Below are positions 50,733-58,832 of a DNA stretch of 64,000 nt, piece by piece; within the stretch, counting starts at the first letter, position 1, and each line of letters starts with the position of its first letter. Location: positions 124,001 to 188,000 of the forward strand of contig NZ_PYFW01000007.1 of NCBI RefSeq assembly GCF_003020125.1. The letters run 5' to 3'. The DNA comes from Bradyrhizobium sp. MOS003 (lineage in GTDB: Bacteria; Pseudomonadota; Alphaproteobacteria; Rhizobiales; Xanthobacteraceae). The position numbers and the translations under genes are program-made. The notes beneath the pieces were generated by a model. It searched no databases and was not told where the DNA came from. It worked only from the letters and a program-made list of their open reading frames with translations.

Positions 50733-51179
50733 ATGGCCATGACGATGAACGGCGAAGTCCAGCTTGCGGCGCCGCGCGAGGCCGTGTGGGCCAAGCTCAA
50801 CGATCCCGAGGTGCTGAAGGCCTGCATCCCCGGCTGCGAGGAGCTCGAGAGGACCGAGGACGGCGGCTTTCGCGCTACGGCGAAAATGAAGGTCGGCCCG
50901 GTGTCGGCGCGCTTCAAGGGCAAGGTCACGCTTTCCGATCTCGATCCGCCGAACGGCTATCGGATCTCGGGTGAGGGCGAGGGCGGGGTTGCCGGCTTCG
51001 CCAAGGGTGGCGCGGTGGTCAAGCTGGCGGAGAAGGACGGCGGCACGCTGCTGTCCTACGACGTCGAGGCGCAGATCGGCGGCAAGTTGGCGCAGCTCGG
51101 CCAGCGCCTGATCAACGGCGCCGCCAAGAAGCTCGCCGACGAATTTTTCGCGAACTTCGCCAAGGCGGTACAGGGCTGA
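50733..51179 (+). CDS. coxG: CoxG/SRPBCC family protein (carbon monoxide dehydrogenase subunit G-like)
   Basis: A 148-residue SRPBCC protein with MNGEVQLAAPREAVWAKLNDPEVLKACIPGCEELE and GSVSARFKGKVTLSDLDPPNGYRISGEGEGG-like sequence, the CoxG hallmark. CoxG proteins act in maturation or membrane attachment of molybdenum hydroxylases. The ATG follows GGGAGGCACCCTC. It is the first gene of a co-directional molybdenum hydroxylase/maturation cluster. Confidence 0.9.
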   Translation: MAMTMNGEVQLAAPREAVWAKLNDPEVLKACIPGCEELERTEDGGFRATAKMKVGPVSARFKGKVTLSDLDPPNGYRISGEGEGGVAGFAKGGAVVKLAEKDGGTLLSYDVEAQIGGKLAQLGQRLINGAAKKLADEFFANFAKAVQG

Positions 51180-51313
51180 AGGTCAGCGCCTTCAGCATGG
51201 CGCCTTGCGCCCCGGGTGATGTTGCCCCGGGGCTTAATGGCCCATATGATGGGTTGGAATAATTATAAGAACCGCTTCGACGGGACCCGTCGGGGCGCTG
51301 ATAGAGAGTGCTT

Positions 51314-51799
51314 ATGGCAAAAATCTCCCTCATCGTGAACGGCAATCCAGTCACGGCCAACGTCGATCCCCGCACCCTCCTGGTGCAGTTCCTGCGCGAG
51401 AATCTGCGCCTGACCGGCACCCATGTCGGCTGTGATACCTCGCAGTGCGGCGCCTGCGTCGTTCATGTCGACGGCAAGGCCGTAAAGTCCTGCACCACGC
51501 TGGCGGTGATGGCCGACGGTCATGAGGTCAAGACGATCGAGGGGCTGGCCGCCGACGGCGCGCCGTTGCATCCGATGCAGGAGGCCTTCCGCGAGCACCA
51601 TGGCCTGCAGTGCGGCTTCTGCACGCCGGGCATGATCATGACCGCGATCGACCTTGTCCATCGCAAGGGCAACGAGCTCGACGACCATACGATCCGGGAA
51701 GAATTGGAAGGCAATCTCTGCCGCTGCACCGGCTACCAGAACATCGTCGCCTCGATCTCCGCCGGCGCCAAGGCGATGGCGAAATCAGATCTCGCCTAA
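51314..51799 (+). CDS. coxS: Molybdenum hydroxylase small subunit, (2Fe-2S)-binding (CoxS type)
   Basis: A 161-residue iron-sulfur subunit. The plant-type cluster ligands are in GCDTSQCGACVVHVDGKAVKSC and the second cluster in QCGFCTPGMIMTAIDLVH and EGNLCRCTGYQNIV. The start is Met at 51314; a GTG two codons upstream is possible. It passes electrons from the molybdenum site to the FAD subunit. The large molybdopterin subunit that should accompany it is not in the window. Confidence 0.94.
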   Translation: MAKISLIVNGNPVTANVDPRTLLVQFLRENLRLTGTHVGCDTSQCGACVVHVDGKAVKSCTTLAVMADGHEVKTIEGLAADGAPLHPMQEAFREHHGLQCGFCTPGMIMTAIDLVHRKGNELDDHTIREELEGNLCRCTGYQNIVASISAGAKAMAKSDLA

Positions 51800-51832
51800 A
51801 GCGCGCAACGATCCCGCGATCAGGACATTCAG

Positions 51833-52639
51833 ATGTACGAATTCAAATATCATCGCCCCGGGACCGTGCGGCAGGCCGCCAACCTCCTGGTGAAGAACGA
51901 AGACGCCAAGATCATCGCCGGCGGCCACACGCTGATTCCCGTGATGAAGCAGCGCCTCGCGAGCCCCCCGCATCTGGTCGACCTCTCCCATATCGAGGGG
52001 CTCAACACGATCGAGATGAAGGGCCGTTCGCTGGTGATCGGCGCCACCGCCAAGCATGCCGAGGTCGCGACGTCCGCGATCGTCGGCGAGGCGATCCCGG
52101 CGCTGGCGAATCTGGCCAGCCAGATCGGCGATCCCGCCGTGCGCCACAAGGGCACGATCGGCGGTTCGCTCGCCAACAACGATCCGACCGCTGACTATCC
52201 GGCCGCCGTGCTTGCGCTGGGCGCGACCATCGTCACGAACAAGCGCCGCCTCAAGGCGGAAGAGTTCTTCCAGGGGTTGTTCACAACCGCGCTCGAAGCC
52301 GACGAGATCGTCACCAAGGTGATGTTCCCGCTGCCAAAGAAGGCCGCCTACATCAAGTTCCGCAACCAGGCCTCTCGCTATGCGCTGGTCGGCGTGTTCG
52401 TGGCGCGGCGTCCATCGGACGTCCGGGTTGCCGTCACCGGCGCCGGCTCCGAAGGCGTGTTTCGCGTCACCGCGTTCGAGGAAGCGCTGAAGAAGCGTTT
52501 CGCGTCCAAGGCGCTCGACGGAATCGAGGTGCCGGCCGAGGGCCTCAACAGCGATATCCACGGCAGCGCCGAATACCGCGCGCATCTCATCGGCGTGCTG
52601 ACGCGGCGCGCCGTCGATGCCGCCAACGCCAAGGAGTGA
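51833..52639 (+). CDS. coxM: Molybdenum hydroxylase medium subunit, FAD-binding (CoxM type)
   Basis: A 268-residue FAD subunit of the xanthine dehydrogenase/CODH family. FAD-binding motifs are IIAGGHTLIPVMKQRL and HKGTIGGSLANNDPTADYPAA; the C-terminal CO_deh_flav_C domain follows. Only 33 bp separate it from coxS, with no room for a large subunit. In many clusters the order is medium, small, large or small, large, medium. Substrate is therefore unknown. Confidence 0.93.
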   Translation: MYEFKYHRPGTVRQAANLLVKNEDAKIIAGGHTLIPVMKQRLASPPHLVDLSHIEGLNTIEMKGRSLVIGATAKHAEVATSAIVGEAIPALANLASQIGDPAVRHKGTIGGSLANNDPTADYPAAVLALGATIVTNKRRLKAEEFFQGLFTTALEADEIVTKVMFPLPKKAAYIKFRNQASRYALVGVFVARRPSDVRVAVTGAGSEGVFRVTAFEEALKKRFASKALDGIEVPAEGLNSDIHGSAEYRAHLIGVLTRRAVDAANAKE

Positions 52640-52701
52640 GGTAACCTCACGCCTCGGCCCCAACTTGTCCTCAGTGAGGGCATAGCGAGACTGGCTTTTT
52701 C

Positions 52702-53637
52702 ATGACTTCAGCGGCCAATACTTCCGGGGCCAATACTTCAGTGGGCTTGCCGGCATCGGTCGACGCGATGCTCGAACTCCTGACCTCACGCGGCTACCTC
52801 GCGGAGCGGTCGCTGGCGACGGTGACCTATCTCTCGCTGCGCATGGGCCGGCCGCTGTTCCTGGAAGGCGAGGCTGGCGTCGGCAAGACCGAGATCGCCA
52901 AGGTCTTGTCCGCTGCGCTGGGGCGGAAGCTGATCCGCCTGCAATGCTACGAGGGTCTCGACGTCTCGTCCGCGGTCTACGAGTGGAATAGCGCCGCGCA
53001 GATGATCGCGATCCGGATGGCGGAAGCCGCCGGCGACACCGACCGCGACCAGCTCTCGAGCGACATCTTCGCCGACCGCTACATGATCAAGCGGCCGCTG
53101 CTCCAGGCGCTCGAGCCCGACGTTGCGGGACCGCCGGTGCTGCTGATCGACGAACTCGATCGCGCCGACGAGGCGTTCGAGGCGTACCTGCTCGAAATCC
53201 TCAGCGACTTCCAGGTCACGATCCCCGAATTCGGCACCATCAAGGCGCCACATCCGCCGATCGTCATCATCACCTCCAACCGCACCCGCGAGATTCACGA
53301 CGCGCTGAAGCGGCGCTGTCTTTATCACTGGGTCGATTATCCCGCCGCCGAGCGCGAGCTCGCGATCGTCAAGTCGCGCGTGCCCGGCATCTCCGCCAAA
53401 CTGTCGCAGCAGGTCGTGCGCTTCGTCCAAGCTTTGCGTAACCAGGACTTCTACAAGTCGCCGGGTGTCGCCGAGACCATCGACTGGGCCACAGCGTTGT
53501 CCGAACTCGATGCCCGCTCGCTGACCCCGCAAGTGGTCGGCGACACGCTGGGCGCGTTGCTCAAGTACCAGGACGACATCACCCGCATGCAGGGCGACAC
53601 CCTGCAGAAGGTGCTGAAGGAAGCGACGAGCGATTAG
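52702..53637 (+). CDS. coxD: MoxR-type AAA+ ATPase (CoxD)
   Basis: A 311-residue AAA+ chaperone. Walker A is GEAGVGKTEIAKVLSAAL, Walker B PPVLLIDELDRADEAFEAYLLEIL, sensor 1 VIITSNRTREIHDALKRRCLYHWVDYP. In Oligotropha the CoxD ATPase helps build the Cu/S-Mo active site of CO dehydrogenase. The first ~12 residues show a small duplication (AANTSGANTS). It works with the VWA protein encoded next. Confidence 0.92.
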   Translation: MTSAANTSGANTSVGLPASVDAMLELLTSRGYLAERSLATVTYLSLRMGRPLFLEGEAGVGKTEIAKVLSAALGRKLIRLQCYEGLDVSSAVYEWNSAAQMIAIRMAEAAGDTDRDQLSSDIFADRYMIKRPLLQALEPDVAGPPVLLIDELDRADEAFEAYLLEILSDFQVTIPEFGTIKAPHPPIVIITSNRTREIHDALKRRCLYHWVDYPAAERELAIVKSRVPGISAKLSQQVVRFVQALRNQDFYKSPGVAETIDWATALSELDARSLTPQVVGDTLGALLKYQDDITRMQGDTLQKVLKEATSD

Positions 53638-53763
53638 CCCGTCATTCCGGGGCGCGCGTCAGCGCGAGCTATGGTGCGCAATTGCGCACCTGAGAATCCA
53701 TTGTGCAGCGGTGACGGTGGACTGGATTCCGGGCTCGCGCCAAGAGGCGCGCCCGGAATGACG
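53638..53763. repeat. Palindromic repeat (cgtcattccgggg type)
   Basis: CGTCATTCCGGGGCGCGCGTCAGCGCGAG at the left and CGCGCCCGGAATGACG at the right can pair, with an internal GGTGCGCAATTGCGCACC palindrome. It lies between coxD and coxE without obvious effect on the operon's direction. Confidence 0.75.
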
Positions 53764-53782
53764 AGGGGATGGATACGAGACC

Positions 53783-54985
53783 ATGGTCATCAACCACCTT
53801 GCCCCCGAGCAGACCGAGCAATTCGCCGACAACATCGTCGGCTTCGCCCGCGCGCTCCGCTCGGCCGGCATGCCGGTCGGTCCTGGCGCCGTCATCGATG
53901 CCATGAGCGCGCTGCAGGTGATCGACATCGGCAACCGCGCCGATGTCTTCACCACGCTGGAGGCGATCTTCGTCAAGCGTCATGAGCATGCGCTGATCTT
54001 CAAGCAGGCCTTCAACCTGTTCTTCCGCGCCTCGGAAGAATGGAAGCACATGCTGGATTCGGTGCCGCTGCCGGACGAGGCCAAGAAGAAGCCGCAGGCC
54101 GGCTCCCGCCGCGTGCAGGAGGCGATGTCACAGCCGCGCATGACCGAGACGCCGCAGCATCAGGAGCAGGATCTGCGGCTGTCGGTGTCCGACAGGGAAA
54201 TCCTCCAGAAGAAGGATTTTGCGCAGATGAGCGCCGCGGAGATCGCCGAGGCGCTGCGTGCCGTCGAGCGGATGCGGCTGCCGCAGGCCGAACTCCTGAC
54301 GCGCCGCCACCGGCCCGATGCTCGCGGGCTGCGCCTCGACCTGCGCCGCACGCTGCGCGCCTCCTTGCGAACCGGCGGCGACATCGTGGATATCCATCGC
54401 CTGGGACGGATCGAGAAGCCGGCGCCGATCGTGGCGCTGCTCGATATTTCGGGCTCGATGAGCGAGTACACCCGCCTGTTCCTGCATTTCCTCCATGCCA
54501 TCGGCGATGCGCGCAAGCGCGTCTCGGTGTTCCTGTTCGGTACCCGCCTGACCAATGTCACCCGCGCGCTGCGCCAGCGCGATCCCGACGAGGCGCTGGC
54601 GAACTGCTCGGCCTCGGTCGAGGACTGGGCGGGCGGCACGCGGATCTCGGCCTCGCTGCACAACTTCAACAAATTGTGGGCGCGACGCGTGCTGAGCCAG
54701 GGCGCCATCGTGCTGCTGATATCGGACGGGCTGGAGCGGGAGGCGGATTCCAAGCTGGCCTTCGAGATGGACCGGCTGCACCGGTCATGCCGGCGGCTGA
54801 TCTGGCTCAACCCGCTGCTGCGGTTCGGCGGCTTCGAAGCCAAGGCCCAGGGCATCAAAATGATGCTCCCGCACGTTGACGAATTCCGTCCGGTACATAA
54901 TTTGAGCTCGATCCAGGAGCTGATTACGACGCTCTCGCGGCCGCTGCCGCCGCATCATCGCAACCTGATCCGTTCCGCAGCTTGA
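53783..54985 (+). CDS. coxE: VWA domain protein (CoxE)
   Basis: A 400-residue CoxE-like protein with a C-terminal von Willebrand A domain. The MIDAS motif is LLDISGSMSEYTRLFLHF, followed by LLISDGLEREADSKLAFEMDRLHRSCRRLIWLNPLLRF. N-terminal part: RALRSAGMPVGPGAVIDAMSAL, typical of CoxE. It partners the CoxD ATPase in cofactor insertion. The ATG follows GAGGGGATGGATACGAGACC. Confidence 0.93.
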   Translation: MVINHLAPEQTEQFADNIVGFARALRSAGMPVGPGAVIDAMSALQVIDIGNRADVFTTLEAIFVKRHEHALIFKQAFNLFFRASEEWKHMLDSVPLPDEAKKKPQAGSRRVQEAMSQPRMTETPQHQEQDLRLSVSDREILQKKDFAQMSAAEIAEALRAVERMRLPQAELLTRRHRPDARGLRLDLRRTLRASLRTGGDIVDIHRLGRIEKPAPIVALLDISGSMSEYTRLFLHFLHAIGDARKRVSVFLFGTRLTNVTRALRQRDPDEALANCSASVEDWAGGTRISASLHNFNKLWARRVLSQGAIVLLISDGLEREADSKLAFEMDRLHRSCRRLIWLNPLLRFGGFEAKAQGIKMMLPHVDEFRPVHNLSSIQELITTLSRPLPPHHRNLIRSAA

Positions 54986-54996
54986 GAGGTTAAGCC

Positions 54997-55320
54997 ATGC
55001 TCGATCGCGACGAGGACATTCTGAAGGCGGCGGAGGACTGGCAGAAGGCCGGCCGCGGCGTCGCGCTCGCCACCGTGGTGGAGACCTGGGGCTCGGCGCC
55101 GCGCCCGGCGGGATCCAGCCTCGTCATCAACGACGAGGGCACGTTCCTGGGCTCGGTCTCCGGCGGCTGCGTCGAGGGCGCCGTGGTCACCGAGGCCATG
55201 GACGTGATCCAGAGCGGCAAGCCGCGGATGCTTGAGTTCGGCGTCGCCGACGAGACCGCCTGGAACGTCGGGCTGTCCTGCGGCGGCACCATCCGCGTCT
55301 TCGTCGAGAAGGTGGGTTAG
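54997..55320 (+). CDS. XdhC family protein, N-terminal (CoxI) domain only
   Basis: A 107-residue protein with WQKAGRGVALATVVETWGSAPRPAGSSLVIN and GSVSGGCVEGAVVTEA, the XdhC/CoxI N-terminal domain. XdhC/CoxF proteins guard the sulfurated molybdenum cofactor and hand it to the enzyme; they usually have this domain and a Rossmann domain in one chain. Here the second half is a separate gene starting 3 bp later. The pair is split rather than broken, since each has its own start. Confidence 0.88.
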   Translation: MLDRDEDILKAAEDWQKAGRGVALATVVETWGSAPRPAGSSLVINDEGTFLGSVSGGCVEGAVVTEAMDVIQSGKPRMLEFGVADETAWNVGLSCGGTIRVFVEKVG

Positions 55321-55322
55321 CC

Positions 55323-56024
55323 GTGAAGCTCGAGATCCTGCACGAACTCAACGCCGAGCGCGCCGCGCGCCGGCCGGCGATTCTGGTGACCGACACCGAG
55401 AGCGGCGAGCAGCGCCTGGTGAAATCAGCTGATTTCGCCAAGGATCCGCTGCGCGCGGAACTGGACAAGCAGCTCCGCATGGGCAAGAGCGCCAGTGTCG
55501 AGGCCGGCGGCAAGAAGCTGTTCCTCAACGTCTATGCGCCGACCGCGAAGCTCGTCATCGTCGGCGCGGTCCATATCAGCCAGGCCTTGGCGCCGCTGGC
55601 GCGCTCGCTCGGCTACGACGTCACTGTCGTGGATCCGCGCACGGCCTTTGCGAGCCCCGAGCGCTTCCCCGATATTCCGCTGGTGGCCGAATGGCCGGAC
55701 ACCGCGCTGCCGCAGCTTAATGTCGATGCCTACACCGCCTTCGTCGCGGTGACGCACGATCCCAAGATCGACGATCCGGCACTGCTGCACGCCTTCGAGC
55801 GCGGCTGCTTCTATATCGGCGCGCTCGGCTCGCGGAAGACGCACGCCAAGCGCGGCGACCGGCTGCGAGCGCAGGGCGCCAAGGAAAGCGACATCGCGCG
55901 CATCCACGCGCCCATTGGTCTCGCGATCGGCGCCGTCTCCCCGTCCGAGATCGCGGTGTCGATCATGGCGGAGATCACCGCGGTGCTCCGCCTGCCACCC
56001 AAGGAAAAAGAAGAGGCCGCATGA
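55323..56024 (+). CDS. XdhC family protein, Rossmann domain
   Basis: A 233-residue XdhC_C-type Rossmann protein. A 70-residue N-terminal region precedes TAKLVIVGAVHISQALAPLARSLGYDVTVVDPRTAF, then VALTHDPKIDDPALLHAFE-like FVAVTHDPKIDDPALLHAFERG and FYIGALGSRKTHAKRGDRL. The family GxGHVA glycine motif reads GAVHIS. It starts GTG 3 bp after the small XdhC gene and overlaps the next gene by 4 bp (ATGA). Confidence 0.9.
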   Translation: MKLEILHELNAERAARRPAILVTDTESGEQRLVKSADFAKDPLRAELDKQLRMGKSASVEAGGKKLFLNVYAPTAKLVIVGAVHISQALAPLARSLGYDVTVVDPRTAFASPERFPDIPLVAEWPDTALPQLNVDAYTAFVAVTHDPKIDDPALLHAFERGCFYIGALGSRKTHAKRGDRLRAQGAKESDIARIHAPIGLAIGAVSPSEIAVSIMAEITAVLRLPPKEKEEAA

Positions 56025-57625
56025 AATTCGGCCCCGCGAGTCCCAAGGATGCAATCGGCGGCGTAACCGTCCACACGCTGCGCCAGGGACCGCTGGTGCT
56101 GAAGAAGGGGACGACGATCGGCGCCGTCGAGGTTGAGGCCCTAGAGCGCGCCGGCATCAAGGACATCGTCGTGGTGCGCATGGAGGCGGGCGACGTCTCC
56201 GAGGACGTTGCGGCCGCCGGCATCGCGCTGGCCGTCGGCGGCGAGGGCATCCGTGTCGAGCGCGCCTTCACCGGCCGTGCCAATCTATTCGCCGCGCGCC
56301 CGGGCGTGCTGGTGATCGACCGCGCCGCGGTCGACCGCATCAACAACATCGACGAGGCCATCACCTTTGCGACGCTCACCGCATATAAGCCGGTGGTCGA
56401 GGGTGAGATGGTCGGCACGGTCAAGATCATCCCGTTCGGCGTCGATGGCAGTTTGCGCGATGCCGCGGTGAAAGCCGCCGGCCAGAACGTGCTGAAGATC
56501 GCGCCTTACGTGATCAAGCGCGTCGGCGTGGTCTCGACGCTGCTGCCGGGCCTCTCCTCCAAGGTGATCGACAAGACGCTGCGCGTCACCGCCGAGCGGC
56601 TCGCGCCGGCCGGCGCCAGCATCATCGCCGAGCGGCGCGTGCCGCACGAGGAGCAGGCGCTCTCGGCCGCGATCAAGGAATTGCTCTCGTTGGGGGCCGA
56701 GCTCGTCATCGTGTTTGGGGCCTCCGCGATCGCCGATCGCCGCGACGTGATCCCGGCGGCCGTCACGGGCATGGGCGGCGAGATCGAGCATTTCGGCATG
56801 CCGGTCGATCCCGGCAATCTCTTGCTGATCGCCCGCGCCGGCGATGTCCCGGTGCTGGGCGCACCGGGCTGCGCGCGCTCGCCGGTCGAGAATGGCTTTG
56901 ACTGGGTCTTGATGCGGCTGCTCGCCGGCATCAAGGTGACGCGCGCCGAGCTGATGGGCATGGGCGTGGGCGGCCTGCTGATGGAGATCGTCACGCGGCC
57001 GCAGCCTCGCGCGACGCCCGAGATCGAGGGCAACAACCGGGTCGCGGCCATCGTGCTCGCGGCAGGTCGTTCGACCCGGATGGGAGGACCGAACAAGCTT
57101 TTGGCCGAGCTCGACGGCAAGAAGCTGGTGCGGATCGCGACCGAGCAGGCGCTGGCGTCGAAAGCATCCGAGGTGATCGTGGTCACCGGCCATCAGACCG
57201 AGCTGATCGAGCAGGCGTTGCAAGGCCTGAAGGTGCGGTTTGTCAAGAATCCGGATTTCGCCGGCGGGATCGCCAGCTCGGTCAAATCAGGCATCGTTGC
57301 CGTCCCCGACACTTGCGACGGCGCCGTGGTGTGCCTCGGCGACATGCCGCTGATCGATGCCGGCCTCATCGACCGTCTCATCGACGGCTTTGCGCCGGAT
57401 CGCGGCAATCTCATCGTCGTGCCCGTGAGCGAAGGCCGCCGCGGCAATCCCGTGCTGTGGTCGCGCCGCTTCTTCAAGGAATTAATGACACTCGACGGCG
57501 ACGTCGGCGCGCGCCATCTGATCGCCAAGCACTCCGAGGCCGTGACCGAAGTGCCGGTCGATGGCGAGAGCGCTTTCCTCGACATCGACACGCCGCAGGC
57601 GCTGGAGGCGGCCCGCGGCGGATGA
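56021..57625 (+). CDS. Molybdopterin-binding domain fused to MobA/MocA-like nucleotidyltransferase
   Basis: A 534-residue fusion. Residues 1-330 form a MoeA-like molybdopterin-binding protein (KFGPASPKDAIGGVTVHTLRQGPLVLKKGT at the start; ELVIVFGASAIADRRDVIPAA and GMPVDPGNLLLIAR inside). Residues 335-534 are an NTP transferase (VAAIVLAAGRSTRMGGPNKLLAELDGK, VICLGDMPLI-like VVCLGDMPLID). MocA of E. coli adds CMP to molybdopterin for xanthine dehydrogenase-type enzymes, so this fusion may make the cytosine dinucleotide cofactor for the Cox-like enzyme (inference). Overlap of 4 bp with the preceding gene. Confidence 0.9.
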   Translation: MKFGPASPKDAIGGVTVHTLRQGPLVLKKGTTIGAVEVEALERAGIKDIVVVRMEAGDVSEDVAAAGIALAVGGEGIRVERAFTGRANLFAARPGVLVIDRAAVDRINNIDEAITFATLTAYKPVVEGEMVGTVKIIPFGVDGSLRDAAVKAAGQNVLKIAPYVIKRVGVVSTLLPGLSSKVIDKTLRVTAERLAPAGASIIAERRVPHEEQALSAAIKELLSLGAELVIVFGASAIADRRDVIPAAVTGMGGEIEHFGMPVDPGNLLLIARAGDVPVLGAPGCARSPVENGFDWVLMRLLAGIKVTRAELMGMGVGGLLMEIVTRPQPRATPEIEGNNRVAAIVLAAGRSTRMGGPNKLLAELDGKKLVRIATEQALASKASEVIVVTGHQTELIEQALQGLKVRFVKNPDFAGGIASSVKSGIVAVPDTCDGAVVCLGDMPLIDAGLIDRLIDGFAPDRGNLIVVPVSEGRRGNPVLWSRRFFKELMTLDGDVGARHLIAKHSEAVTEVPVDGESAFLDIDTPQALEAARGG

Positions 57626-57631
57626 CGGTGC

Positions 57632-57722
57632 CGTAGGGTGGGCAAAGGCGCGTAGCGCCCTGCCCACCATCTCTCGACCTAAGCTACAATTCGTGGGCAC
57701 GCTTCGCTTTGCCCACCCTACG
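57632..57722. repeat. Long palindromic repeat (cgtagggtgggcaaag type)
   Basis: CGTAGGGTGGGCAAAGGCGC and GCTTTGCCCACCCTACG are complementary ends; inside, GCGTAGCGC and CCCACC/GGTGGG-related pieces add internal pairing. It closes the cox-like operon and may act as a transcription stop. Confidence 0.85.
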
Positions 57723-57816
57723 AGAGCTCCCGTTCGACTCTATTTCAACCCCCGTTCACCATCTGGAAACGACCCGGGCTTAAAGTTCCTCCGCTGCCTC
57801 GGGGGAGGGGTTTTCC

Positions 57817-58206
57817 ATGGTTTCGAATGTCGTCGCGCGCCGTTGCGCGATGTTTTTCTTTGTGCTGTCCGTTTGTGTTTCCGGCGCCCGCTACATCACC
57901 GAAGCCCATGCCGCCGGCGCGATTGCAGTCGGCAAGTGCGGCGCTTATGGCCAGGCTTTTGATTACGGCCACGAGCACGAAGCGCGTGCCGCGGCGCAGA
58001 AGCAGTGCAAGGGCGATTGCACGACCGTGACGATGAGGCGCGCCTGCGCCGCGGTGTCGGTCGATCTCGCCAACCCCTGCGGCGCGTATGGCTATGCAGT
58101 CAAGCCGAAGATCTCTGCCTCGCTCAACGCCGCCACGCGCGAATGCTACAAATACGGCGGCAAGGAATGCGTGATCCGCGCCTGGGCTTGCGACGCCAAG
58201 GGTTGA
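57817..58206 (+). CDS. Exported DUF4189 domain protein
   Basis: A 129-residue protein with a signal peptide (about residues 1-30, MFFFVLSVCVSGARYITEAHAAG) and a DUF4189-like domain: KCGAYGQAFDYGHEHEARAAAQKQCKGDCTTV then CAAVSVDLANPCGAYGYAVKPKISA. The repeated GAYGxA motif and several Cys suggest a small disulfide-stabilised periplasmic protein. The ATG follows GAGGGGTTTTCC. Function unknown. Confidence 0.82.
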   Translation: MVSNVVARRCAMFFFVLSVCVSGARYITEAHAAGAIAVGKCGAYGQAFDYGHEHEARAAAQKQCKGDCTTVTMRRACAAVSVDLANPCGAYGYAVKPKISASLNAATRECYKYGGKECVIRAWACDAKG

Positions 58207-58230
58207 TTATTGGAGCGCTAATTCTTCTTG

Positions 58231-58272
58231 CTGTCATTCCAGGGCGATGCGTAGCATCGAATCCGGAATGAC
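58231..58272. repeat. Short palindromic repeat (gtcattccagggcgatgcg type)
   Basis: TGTCATTCCAGG and ATCCGGAATGACA are complementary ends around GCGATGCGTAGCATCG, which forms its own hairpin (CGATGC-gta-GCATCG). It lies between the DUF4189 and DUF2000 genes. Confidence 0.65.
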
Positions 58273-58286
58273 AATTGAGGAACCAC

Positions 58287-58697
58287 ATGCAATTCGATAC
58301 CAAGATCGCGGTCGTGATCCGTACCGATCTTCAAGCCTGGCAAAAGCTCAACGTCGCGTCCTTCCTCACCAGCGGGATCGCCGCGGCTTTTCCCGAATGC
58401 ATCGGCGAAGCCTATGAAGATGCATCAGGCACGCAATATCACGCGCTGATCGGACAGCCGATCCTGATCTACGGCGCCGACGGTCCGGCGTTGTCGCGTG
58501 CGCTGGACCGCGCGCTGGCGCGCAACGTCAAGCCGGCGGTCTATACCGAGGACATGTTCAGCACCACGCACGATGTCGCCAATCGCGAGGCGGTGAGGGC
58601 GGTGGCGCGCAACGATCTCAATCTCGTCGGCATCGCCATGCGCGCCGAGCGCAAGGTGATCGACAAGATCGTCGACGGGCTGAAGTTCCATAGCTGA
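58287..58697 (+). CDS. DUF2000 family protein
   Basis: A 136-residue protein of the DUF2000 family: MQFDTKIAVVIRTDLQAWQKLNVASFLTSGIAAAFPE, YHALIGQPILIYGADGPAL and MFSTTHDVANREAVRAVA. The family is thought to be related to peptidyl-tRNA hydrolase 2-like folds, function unproven. The ATG at 58287 is used; a TTG at 58275 adds four residues. Monocistronic. Confidence 0.85.
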   Translation: MQFDTKIAVVIRTDLQAWQKLNVASFLTSGIAAAFPECIGEAYEDASGTQYHALIGQPILIYGADGPALSRALDRALARNVKPAVYTEDMFSTTHDVANREAVRAVARNDLNLVGIAMRAERKVIDKIVDGLKFHS

Positions 58698-58764
58698 CAC
58701 GCCGGCATCCGCGCGTCGTCATCGTGGTGTCATGATGGGGCCGGCTTGCGCAAACTTTGTGCGG

Positions 58765-58786
58765 TTTGACTCCCGTCAAAGGAGTC
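58765..58786. promoter_or_regulatory. Interleaved inverted repeats upstream of the alcohol dehydrogenase gene
   Basis: TTTGAC-TCCC-GTCAAA (58765-58780) and GACTCC-n7-GGAGTC (58768-58786) overlap. Both are perfect. They lie about 47-68 bp before the ATG at 58833 and may be an operator pair or alternative hairpins. Confidence 0.5.
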
Positions 58787-58832
58787 GTGGGCGTCGTCGC
58801 TATTCTGCTCCAAAGTGCACAGGAGCAGACCG

